A stretch of 64,000 nt of DNA from Branchiostoma floridae (taxonomy: Eukaryota > Chordata > Leptocardii > Amphioxiformes > Branchiostomatidae), in assembly GCF_000003815.2 (NCBI RefSeq), contig NC_049988.1:5028720-5092719 (forward strand), given 5' to 3'. Positions 1 to 8,794 of this stretch are shown here, piece by piece. A program made the translations under genes and the position numbers. Position 1 is the stretch's first letter; every line of letters starts with the position of its first letter. The notes below the pieces were generated by a model. It did not search any database. It was not told where the DNA came from and saw only the letters and a program-made list of their open reading frames with translations.

Positions 1-51
1 CAAGATGCCAAGAAGTTTGTAGACTTTCTCCAGGCAGGTGGTACCTTGCAG
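1..51 (+). CDS. NMD3: NMD3 exon (partial, frame-disturbed)
   Basis: Base 1 is in frame for QDAKKFVDFLQ, which matches the NMD3 stretch just before the VPCRYK motif. The VPC codons follow at 41-49 but in the +1 frame, and AG at 50-51 would pair with the first G of the next exon to make Arg. An extra G at 37-38 and an extra G at 51-53 (ahead of GTAAAC) disturb frame and donor. The boundary is therefore placed by homology, not by a clean splice site. The exon continues left of the window. Confidence 0.7.
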
Positions 52-3000
52 GGTAAACGTACATATAGAATACAACACAGTGTACTCCATATCATCCGAG
101 GTACCAGCCCGACCGTAGGTTGGATCGCCCGAAGGCCGGAGGGTGATCTGATCTGCGGAAGGGCTGGGAACGCTGGTGTGCACAGATTTATTCGATTGAA
201 GCCTGTGTAATAAAACTTCAAAGCCTGTGTGATACAGCGGTTTATCACACAGTCCGAAACACCTGTATCGAATACTACATAACGTTACTATTATTATTGT
301 TGTTTACTATGGGCAAGGTGGAGCATTTCTTTTTCATTTGAAGTTGAGGCATCTATGAAGCTCAAAACAACTTAGGTACAATTTATGATGCTGATGAAAT
401 ATACTTTTATGGATGATATTTTGTCTAAAATATGCAACTTGCAGTACATTTGCTCCCCCTGTGTCATTGTCGAAAACTTGCTTACTAAAATGGCTTGCCT
501 ATTAAATTCAATTTTTAGTGTTATATGATCATGACATTTTCTATTGTTAAGTATACTTGCTATATTCCAGGGTTGGAGTGGCTATCCATCAAAAAGTATT
601 AAGTTCTGATTTTATGTAATTGTTTATTTCCAAAATGGAATATCATGTGATTATGAGCTTTCTTTTGACCAGTCTGCTTGTCCCACTGTTCACTCTGCAG
701 GTATAAGACATCAGAGAAGCTGCTGTCCCACGATGTGAAGAGTAACACTTACAACTACAAAAGCACCTTCTCTGTGGAGATAGTTCCTGTTTGCAAGGTA
801 CCTTTGTAAGAAATGCTGAAAAAAACTGTGTTACATATCTGTGGTCACTTTGTGTAGACACAGCACATTATACAGTGAGCATTGGATCTATACATTTGTA
901 GTTACAGACAGCCATATACAGTACCTCATGATCAGGACCCTACTGTAACACTATCTGCAGTGTCTACAGTGTTATATTCATATGTGCATTACTGAATGTA
1001 GTTTTGTTTGTTTGTTTCAGGACAATATTGTGTGCCTCCCCCCCAAGCTGGCCCAGCAGTTAGGGAACCTGAACCAGATCTGTGTGTGTCTGCGGGTATC
1101 CACTACTGTTCACATCATCGACCCCTCTACACTGCAAAGTAAGTCATAGTCAAAGTCAAACAGTTCAACTTGCTGAGGAGCAGGGTTGTAGCCTTTGACG
1201 GAATTTTGCAGATGGGGATGGAAAAATTTTTGACCATTCCGTCCTCTGTGACGGACAAAAATCTATGATAAGATATGATAAAACTGTCTCCCTTGTGCAA
1301 TTTTTCACCAGATGCCATTGAACAGCTTAGTCTACCAGCATAATGTACACCTCAAAATGCAGGAAACATTGTTTCAGAGTGTCTAGATTTCACAATTTGC
1401 TGGGGGTGCATGCACCCCAAACCAACCTAGTAACGTTGCGACGTCTCGTGCCTTGGGCACTCAATAGGATTCAAAATGAACCACCGGATTTTAAATTTGA
1501 CCTTTTAATCTGATAGACTATAATGGTTGAGCAACAGCAGCTGGGATTCAAACCCTTGGGCCTTATGGTTCAGAGACAAACCTTCGGCCTTTAAATCCAT
1601 GCATTCTGCAAACTAAGGACTCGATTGCTTGCCTTATCTGCTCACTGAACTGTTTGGATGCACATTTAGATTTCTTAAAATCATCTCGGCTGTTATCTGA
1701 TGTAATATCTAATTCCCATATTATACTTTTGTCAGCTTGTAGGTGCAACATTCTTCAAAAGGGAGCTTGATTTACACATAAAAATAAAATAAAGTTCAAA
1801 ATAAAGTCTAAAGTCTCAAGGAGTTATACATACAAAATTTATGTCATACTTGGGCCGTTCTACTGTTATCACCCGGCCATCCATAGAATGATTTGAACAC
1901 ACTCTGTGCTAATTGCTCTGTCAAAATTCGTCTGAGGCTCACAGTTGGGTAGCCTGACTAAAATCGCGCCCCTAGTGGCCGGCCCTACGATTGCCGCCGC
2001 CCTAGCTTGTGTAAACACAGGCTAACAGTTGGGCTGGTACAAAAATGTACATGTACTGCAGGTGAGATGGAATACAGCATGTTGTACTGTAAATGCATTT
2101 AAGTTTGCAGGGATTCAATTTTGCGGTAGTGGGAAAAATGACTTTTCGCGGTGTTTTTTAAGTTCGCGGTAGCACCATGCACTGTAGTCTTTTACTGCCA
2201 TGGAAAATGTTCACAGTTATTACGGGTGAAGCGGCCACCTCGAAAAACCGTGAACATTAAACCACAGCGAAAGTTTCTGCATTTACAATATTCTACATGT
2301 ATATCACATTCAATACTGTGTTCAAGCAGGTGTACTTAACTACTGTATAGAGCAGTCGTATAACTTGTTACTTTTATGTAGTTGCGGATGTGACAGCTCC
2401 TGTTTTCTGGAGAACCCCGTTCCAGTCCCTGTGTGAGCCCAGACAGCTGACAGAGTACATGGTACTGGAGGTGGAGCCTATCCGCCATCATGAGCGCGTA
2501 CATGTGGCCGGGGAGGGCGCCAAGTCTCACAAGGTACCACACCATGGAAACAATATGTAACAGTTGGAAAAAAAATTGTCCAAATGACCATTAGATAATA
2601 CTGTAAAATGCATTCGATTTTGTGGGGATTTGATTTCACGGTAGTGGGAAAAGGACTTTTTGCAGTGGTTTTAAGTTAGCGTTAGCATCATGCACTGCAG
2701 TCTCTTACTGCCATGGAAAAATGTTCGCGGTGGTTTTAAGTTTGCGGTGAAGCAGCCACCGCAAAAACTGCGACCATCAAACCACTGCGAAACTTTCTGC
2801 ATTTACAGTAGTGGGGAGGAAATGGTGGCTAATGCTATAGTTGTTATGACTTGTATAGACCTTGTCTTGCAATACCCTCCCATTGAACATAACATCCCCT
2901 AATCACAATTTTTTTCTATCCTTATTATCCTTTCCTGCATAATGTTGGAAACTCTTTTGGCCTGGGTATTTAATGACTGAAATAAATATCAATTTTTGGA

Positions 3001-4906
3001 TACTGTAAACATTGTACTAAAATCAATGGATTCAATTGCATTTAAGATACCTTGCTGTTAGGTAGCAAAAATGAAACGAAAACGATTGAGGCTTAGATTG
3101 TTAAAGGGACCTAATCTCAGTGAAACTAGTTAGAAAAGAAACCTTCCACCTCAGCATCTGCTTGAAGATATGTATGACAGCCAATCAGCAGGTTCCTATG
3201 AACATGCAGTGTTCGGCACGTACCAACCTTGCATCGTGATTAAAATTTTTTAATGTTTTTTCGTAAATTTTTGTTGGCTTAAATAGAACCGACTGCAGAG
3301 AAGGTTCGGTGAAGACTGAAATTAGAAATGGAGTAAAGAATTACGGTTACCGTAATTTTATGAGTTGCAACTTGCAAAGCTAGGTATTACTATAAGATAT
3401 GAAAAAAAGGCATTTTCAGTTTGAGCTGGATGTTGTATGGAGACTTGTGCATAAGTTTGCAGATTCTGAAGATATTTCAAAATTGCTGATCGAAGAAAAT
3501 TTTGACATTCTGCAATATTGCAGAACACCGAAAAAAAAATATTCGACCACTGACATGGTACTTAAACTTCTGCATGTTGTGTTGTTTCCTCAGCATCTCC
3601 TGGCGGATGTGTGGGTGGCGCGATCGTCAGACCTCGGGATGAACGACAACCAGTACCACTGTCGGACCCACCTGGGGCACCTGCTGAGGGCTGGGGACCT
3701 GGTGCATGGGTAAGGTCACAGCAAGTACATTCTATGGAACTCTATCCAATGCTGAGTGCAAAAATAATGATGGGTAAAAAAAAGATCTGTAGTATCTATA
3801 GGTAAATACTGACTAAGTTGGATGCCAAGATCATGTGTACACAAATTTGTATCTGCCATGTTGCACCTTACCATCATCATCGGTTGACGTGCTATGTTAC
3901 CATGTATAATCATAATTTCTTTTTAAGGTTTGACCTCTCTAATGCCAATGTCAACAACGACTTTCTGGACAAGATGAAAGCAGACCGTCTCCCTGATGTT
4001 GTCCTGGTGAAGAAGGTGTTTGACAAGAGTAAACGTCACCGCAGACGCAACTGGAAACTCAAGAGACTGGCAAAGGAGTTGGAGACTATGGATACTGACT
4101 CTATGGAGAGGTACGACGTTAACTTTGTACATATAGATCCGTTTCCATTTGAACCCTTTACCATTAGGGGTGGGTACTGGTGCAGTGTACAAAACCATTT
4201 TTTTCTTATTAGACCAGTCCAGACAAACCGGGCCTGAAAAAATTCGGTGGACTGGATGTTGGACCTATTGGAAAATGAACAGATTATATAATCAGGCAAT
4301 TACACGTTTCGGGGCTTACCAGTTCAGGAAAATAACAAGAGCGAAGTAGAGTAGGGTCTATAGTCATTTCTACCAAGTTTTACAGTCACTTGTACAGAGG
4401 CTTGTAGGATTTTTGCTGGTGTGTGTGATCTTCTTTCAACTTTTTCTGTCATTAGCATATCGGCTTAGATTGGATACTAGCTGTTATTGTGAATTTTAGT
4501 ATTTTTTTTACTCACATACAAACAATAGTGTGAGCCTCTAGAGCATAATTATGTTAATGACCTGATTATTGTGTGTGAGTAGCATGACAAAATGCTACAA
4601 GGAAAACATTCTGCATTTTCATGAACATTGTTACCTGATTGTCATTATAGTAGTTAGCTGGAAGGTAGATAATGATTTCTCTGTTCACTTCTACTCAGGG
4701 ACTATAATGAGTTCCTTGAAGACCTTGAGGAAGACCCGCTGTACAGGAAAGATGTCAACATCTACCGAGATGCAGAGAAACTGGCGGTGGAGTCGGACAC
4801 AGACGATGATGATGCTCCCAGAATCAGCCTGCAGGAGATGCTGGAAGATCTGCACATCTCTGAGGATGCTACAGGGGGAGAAGGGGCTGACATGATGACA
4901 GACTAG
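1..4906 (+). CDS. NMD3: NMD3, 60S ribosomal export protein (3' seven exons; 5' end outside window)
   Basis: NMD3 binds the nuclear pre-60S ribosomal subunit and recruits CRM1/exportin-1 so that the subunit leaves the nucleus. Seven exons are visible (about 1-51, 701-797, 1021-1138, 2382-2533, 3594-3709, 3928-4110, 4699-4906). Exons 2-7 join in phase through GT/AG introns with no internal stop. Family landmarks seen in order: SNTYNYKSTFSVEIVP, KLAQQLGNLNQICVCLRV, YHCRTHLGHLL..GDLV, a basic nuclear-localisation-like run (KSKRHRRRNWKLKRLAKE), the acidic NEFLEDLEEDPLYRKDVNIYRD segment, and a leucine-rich export signal (ISLQEMLEDLHI) just before the stop. The N-terminal zinc-binding half lies left of the window. 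Recognition is from memory of the human protein, to which the exons align nearly end to end. The first exon carries two apparent single-base insertions, and the 3' end is partly duplicated downstream; both are listed separately. Confidence 0.95.
52..700 (+). other. NMD3 intron
   Basis: No exon or classifiable repeat is seen. The segment 200-240 has two close repeats of an AAGCCTGTGTGATA-like motif, but nothing that supports a named element. Confidence 0.5.
701..797 (+). CDS. NMD3: NMD3 exon
   Basis: Acceptor ctctgcag at 693-700 and donor AAG|gtacct at 798. The exon enters in phase 2 (single G, then TAT AAG) and leaves in phase 0. It encodes YKTSEKLLSHDVKSNTYNYK.. through VEIVPVCK. Confidence 0.95.
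1021..1138 (+). CDS. NMD3: NMD3 exon
   Basis: Acceptor tttgtttcag ends at 1020; donor is CAAA|gtaagtc. It encodes DNIVCLPPKLAQQLGNLNQI.. to DPSTLQ and leaves in phase 1 (118 nt). Confidence 0.95.
1139..2381 (+). other. NMD3 intron with repeats
   Basis: Holds a MITE copy at 2084-2290. A weak minus-strand tRNA-type B-box match (GGTTTGAATCC when reverse-complemented, near 1550) hints at a decayed SINE. No exon is seen. Confidence 0.5.
2084..2290 (+). mobile_element. MITE, TACTGTAAATGCA family, copy 1
   Basis: About 207 bp bounded by TACTGTAAATGCA-like and TGCATTTACA-like inverted ends. Internal landmarks are GCGGTAGTGGGAAAA, TTAAGTTCGCGGTAGCA, CTGCCATGGAAAA and CCACAGCGAAAGTTTCTGCA. The same unit recurs at 2599-2810 and 43249-43452, with fragments at 27522-27612 and 35952-36043. 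No transposase is present, so it is a non-autonomous DNA element. Short open frames inside it are by-products. Confidence 0.8.
2382..2533 (+). CDS. NMD3: NMD3 exon
   Basis: Acceptor ttatgtag ends at 2381; donor AAG|gtacca. 152 nt, phase 1 to phase 0, encoding ADVTAPVFWRTPFQSLCEP.. to GEGAKSHK. It is flanked about 90 nt upstream and 65 nt downstream by two same-orientation copies of one MITE family (2084-2290, 2599-2810). Confidence 0.93.
2599..2810 (+). mobile_element. MITE, TACTGTAAATGCA family, copy 2
   Basis: Same family and orientation as 2084-2290, ending GCATTTACAGTA at 2810. With copy 1 it brackets the NMD3 exon at 2382-2533. Such direct repeats are a substrate for unequal exchange that would delete the exon (inference). 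Confidence 0.8.
2811..3593 (+). other. NMD3 intron remainder
   Basis: AT-rich intron sequence. No exon, RNA gene or clear repeat boundary is recognised. An open frame starting at 3399 merely runs into the true exon at 3594 and has no NMD3 similarity upstream of the acceptor. Confidence 0.5.
3594..3709 (+). CDS. NMD3: NMD3 exon
   Basis: Acceptor gtttcctcag ends at 3593; donor GG|gtaagg. It encodes HLLADVWVARSSDLGMNDNQ then YHCRTHLGHLLRAGDLVH and leaves in phase 2. CRTHLGHLL is a strongly conserved NMD3 motif. Confidence 0.95.
3928..4110 (+). CDS. NMD3: NMD3 exon
   Basis: Acceptor ctttttaag ends at 3927; donor AG|gtacga. 183 nt, phase 2 to phase 2. It encodes FDLSNANVNNDFLDKMKADR, the VPDVVLIKK-like segment LPDVVLVKK, and the basic KSKRHRRRNWKLKRLAKELE stretch that in the family acts as nuclear localisation and ribosome contact region. 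Confidence 0.95.
4165..4425 (+). mobile_element. hAT-type MITE fragment (TAGGGGTGGGTACTGG family)
   Basis: Begins TAGGGGTGGGTACTGGT and matches, in reverse complement, the right part of the full-length copy at 24491-25013 (shared landmarks GGTCCAACATC / GATGTTGGACC, TCATTTCTACCAAGTTTTAC, CGGGGCTTACC). Only one end is present, so it is truncated. It sits in the last NMD3 intron. Confidence 0.75.
4699..4906 (+). CDS. NMD3: NMD3 terminal exon with stop
   Basis: Acceptor cttctactcag ends at 4698. The exon completes an Arg codon, encodes DYNEFLEDLEEDPLYRKDVN and the acidic tail, then ISLQEMLEDLHISEDATGGE and MMTD, and stops at TAG 4904-4906. The leucine-rich stretch is the expected CRM1 export signal. 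The last 60 nt are duplicated at 5003-5063. Confidence 0.95.
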
Positions 4907-5387
4907 GCTTGTGTAGAAGAGCCACCTTGCAGGTTGCACAAAAGGTGCATGTTAGGATAGTGGCCTTTACAGGACCTAAAGGATTTTTTTTAATGAGCAG
5001 ATGATCTGCACATCTCTTAGGATGCTACAGGGGAAGATGGGGCTGACATGATGACAGACTAGTGTAGAAGAGCCACCTTGCAGGTTGCACAAAAAGTGCA
5101 TGTTAGGATAGTGGCCTTTAACCCCGTCACATTTGGTGAAAATCCATCAGATGACGATTCTGCGGTAATTGCCCGAGCCTTGCTGATAATAATAACTTTA
5201 TTGCACAACAATTGTACAAGGTACAAAGTATCGCTTATATGTGACAGGGACGGTTTCCAGATGAAAAATATGTGCAACCCTCTGTCGATCTTAAATATGG
5301 CCGATCTTCCATCGATACGCCCGAAGATCGTGAATAATGTGACAGGGGTATTACAGGACCTAAAGGATGTCAATGAGCAGATGACAG
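4847..5387 (+). repeat. Tandem duplication of the NMD3 3' end (156-bp unit)
   Basis: Unit 1 runs 4847-5002: the last 60 nt of NMD3 coding sequence including TGACATGATGACAGACTAG, then 3' flank through CAGGACCTAAAGGA and AATGAGCAGATGA. Unit 2 starts at 5003 with the same order, including a second MMTD-stop, and ends at 5387 with CAGGACCTAAAGGATGTCAA. A 230-bp insertion (5121-5350) interrupts unit 2. Unit 2 has no splice acceptor of its own and several mismatches, so it is non-coding or lies within the NMD3 3' UTR. Confidence 0.85.
5121..5350. mobile_element. Short inverted-repeat insertion containing an antisense LINE 3' tail
   Basis: Bounded by ACCCCGTCACATT and AATGTGACAGGGGT, inverted with one indel. 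It sits exactly where duplicated unit 2 is interrupted relative to unit 1. Inside, 5191-5233 is the reverse complement of the LINE 3' end seen at 53350-53390 (TTGTTGTGCAATAAAGTTAT). It therefore post-dates the NMD3 3' duplication. Confidence 0.65.
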
Positions 5388-7584
5388 AATTAGGGGTTTG
5401 TAGTTAAGAAACAGTAGAAATTTTGTGCCAGGTAATTATGTGAAGGGTCTCCTCTTTTTAAGATAGTAGTAGTAGTAGGAAGAAAATTTTAGAGTTGGGA
5501 AGTTAGGAAGCTCAGATGGAGAGCTGACAATTGTGAATGAGTACAGCTGCTGATTGTTGAGATGAATGGCAGAATGTGACATATTTACATGTATGTGGCA
5601 GAATTATTGCATAGACAAATAAGTTTAGAATATATACAACCCCTTTCATATGACTGAAACTACTGTACAGGAAAGAATATTGGTATCATTCATTCTATGT
5701 TGAGCAAAGGTGTATCCTTTATGCCTACCTGCCTAATTATCCTTCATTGTTGAGTAAAAAATTGGCAACAAACTCCAGACACCTTGTAGTCTCTTTTTAT
5801 GGCTTACAAATAGCAGTGAGTCTCGGCTTGTAAGAGGCACTGTCATGCTTCTCTTGTACAACCTCATAACTGTCAACCAGGACTGTGTAGCTGCACACTA
5901 GCGATCGGCTGCTAAAAATTAATTTCTTATTTCCAGCACTTTGACGTTTTAGATCAGTTGTGCTGGCAAAAAAGGAGTTTCCACCATTAACAACATTCAT
6001 CCAGCTGTTTTCTTTTTGGATTGGTGTTGTTTTAGAGAGCACACCTAGTCTTGGAGTAATACATTAATGATACCTTAGGTCTCCCTTTCTTCCACTTATG
6101 CTGTATTACAATTAAGGCTGGATGGGATTTCCACTAGGAGCTCACACTATATGCGTCACAGCTCACAATCGATGCATCAATGAGATCCATAAAATTCACT
6201 CGCTCTGGCCTGAACTTGTCAGACAGGTCTGAAAACAGAGGTCCAAACAAAACATTTCTCTATCAAGCCCTTCACATTATCAGCCACTTAAAAAATCACT
6301 TAGATTTGCAGACTTTTAAGGTTTAACTGAACAGGGCCGTAGACAATTGCGTGTGTGCTCAAACCAGATTGATTAACACTCAGAAATGCACAGACAGTGG
6401 CCTGGTGTCCTGGTGCCATAGACATCCTTTATTGGCACTACAAAGCAACTTATTAAAATGATAAGTACCCTTTAATAATTGTGAATCAAAATGATACAAT
6501 TTTCACAACCATCCTGTACATATTACAAGTGCCACCTATACGAAAAGTTCTATCTGCAACTGATTTACAGATTCTGATTTGGTTTCTATTAATCAGCTTG
6601 AAAAAAATTCCTAAACATAATCATGCAGGGTGTGCACAGATCAGTAGAAACCCCTTTGTTCCCTGTACTTCTGTAGTACTGAACAATAAAGCCATTGCTA
6701 TACTCAAAGCGCAATAAAATAATTTATTAAATTTGAACTTTAGAAATTACAAATTGAATGTAGTACTACATAGCATTGACTGCAAAATGTCAGCATTGCA
6801 GGGTTCCAATATTTTGATTTTATGACTTTGAGTACATGTAGATCCTAATCTGAAACCTGGCCTAATATAAAACATTATGAGCTTTAGTTCCCTCAACTAC
6901 TACACAAAGCATATTTTATAATTAAGACAGCAAGAGAATGTGCAACTTCTTCAAGACAATCACATTTATGAACATTCATAATTTTGTTACAGCACGAAAA
7001 GAACAGCATCATAGTCTGTAGCACTGTGCTACTAACAGTACAATGTATGTGAACTTGTCAGTTAACACATTGGGGGCGCTGCATACATTGCTACACTGTA
7101 CATGTACATAACTGTCATATGAAGCGTCGTGAAAATATCAGAACATTGAAAATTTGACATTTTTGGAGACTTGCATTGTTTTTCACAAAATATCAAAACA
7201 AAGAAGGCCGATCATATAATCAAGATCACATACAATGCATACCTTGCATAGAAGGGGGATAGTGGCCAAAGTCCTTTTCCAAATTCTAGAAATATTTTGT
7301 TTCATTTTTACTTTGCTTTGGGGTTTTTGAATATTTACACCAGGCACTGTTGACTACCAGACACGGGTATTCACATGAGATACGTGGAGTACAGGTATTA
7401 GGTTTCTATTCTTTGCTGACAAAGGTGCAAATCAAAAATCTTCAAATTCCCGTCCTAGCCTTTTTATTCATTTCCTTTCAAATGGCCATTTCCACTTCTA
7501 CCAATCTGACGGAGCAGACAGCAGTAAATGTAGCTGCAAGAATATGTCAGTTCACTGTCAGAAATGACATGGATACAAGCAGTG
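5388..7584. other. Intergenic / 3'-flank between convergent genes
   Basis: No coding exon is recognised. A short TAG microsatellite lies near 5467. Candidate poly(A) signals occur on both strands near 6430 (TTTATT, minus), 6685 and 6712 (AATAAA, plus), and 6723 (TTTATT, minus). A very long GALNT 3' UTR reaching here is possible but cannot be shown from sequence. Confidence 0.4.
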
Positions 7585-8480
7585 ATTAGTATTGGTTCTC
7601 TACCTTACCCAGAAGTAAGGTGTAAATCTCAATTTCCTCGGCAGTAAGTATAGAGCCTTTTATGAGTGTCTTAGACTGGATCTGCTAGGATTTGATCATT
7701 GATATTGTCATCAATACTTTGCAGGCGACTCCCAGTCTATTAAGGCTTGGTGAGAGAGGGAAAGATAAAACATGAACAATAGACCCGTGACCAGATGCTG
7801 AGGTGTGGGGGTCAATGAACTTCAGCTCTGCTGCAAATCTGATGATGAGCTTCCCTCTTGTTCCTAGTAAAAATACAAACTGAGGGAATTCCTCCTGAAA
7901 CACTTTCGATAACGTCGTTGGCGATTTAACTGAATGAGGAACACAACTGACATAGCTCTGAACATACCCTGGGAAAACGCAGACTCCTTCGAGGCGCGCA
8001 AGGCCTAAGTTTACCAATCCCCAGCACATGCGCGCGCGGAACACCCTGACCGCTCCCACTAACCAGCTGGCCTCAACTATCGCTTTGCCTCTCACGATAG
8101 TTGGGGGCTGGCGTAAGTGGGGCCAGCTGGTAGTGGGGCGGGTGCATAGAGGTGAGAGGGCGCGCGTTAGGCAGGGGATCGGTAACTGTTCTTTGCAAAG
8201 CTTCTTCGAGCTGGTTTCCCAGGGTACTCTGAACACAGTTCACTCGTTTTTCTTACCACTTTCATGTACCATGTCATGACACTGTCACTGATTTTCAAAA
8301 TTACATTGACTGGAAAGTTCATGACCACAATGAGTGAATTTGTGAATACTGATAAAAGGCTTCTTTGTGAATACTGATAAAAGGCTTCAAACTAATCAAT
8401 AATATTGCGCTCCGAAATTTACGTTGTGCTCCTTGTTTCTGGGTGACTGAAACAAGGAGCACAACTTATTGATCACCTCT
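7585..8480. mobile_element. Degraded mariner-like element, second copy of the 23.4-kb family
   Basis: Aligns in order with the element at 23408-23972: TACCTTACCCAGAAGTAAG-like left end, GCTGAGGTGTGGGGGTCAAT, GATAAAAGGCTT, TTTCTGGGTGA and right end TATTGATCACCTCTTG. It is longer because of a GC-rich foldback (8045-8145) and a direct duplication of TGAATACTGATAAAAGGCTT near 8345-8390. A 183-residue minus-strand open frame (7685-8236) covers it, but no intact transposase motif is seen. Confidence 0.55.
8045..8145. repeat. GC-rich imperfect inverted repeat (hairpin)
   Basis: CACTAACCAGCTGGCC pairs with GGCCAGCTGGTAGTG, and inside it CAACTATCG pairs with CGATAGTTG around a short loop. The GC content is far above the neighbouring sequence, and the related 23.4-kb element lacks it, so it looks like an insertion into the older element. 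Confidence 0.6.
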
Positions 8481-8794
8481 TGACAGCAAAAGACTTCAGC
8501 ACCAAAAATTTATATTGTCATGTATCAATGATAAAGTTTTATTCTATGCAAAATTGAGAAGCTCATCATACAGATATCCAAAAAAACACTTCTTGGCTAC
8601 ATAATCATACATACAGTGACACTGTCACTCTACAAGTGTAACAAATTGAATTAAGAAATTCAACTGAGGGTACAAGCACTAAAATTTGTGATAATCATTA
8701 TACATTGTCAAGCATATTCAACGGTCATTATTGTACATAACAAAATATACACAAGTTCAAATCTCACCACATTTAGTACATACATGTTGGACCT

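Noticed and set aside
7685-8236. 183-residue frame as a transposase
   Set aside because: Part of it aligns with the frame in the 23.4-kb mariner MITE, but the N-terminal part comes from the inserted GC-rich hairpin and no DDD/DDE core is visible.
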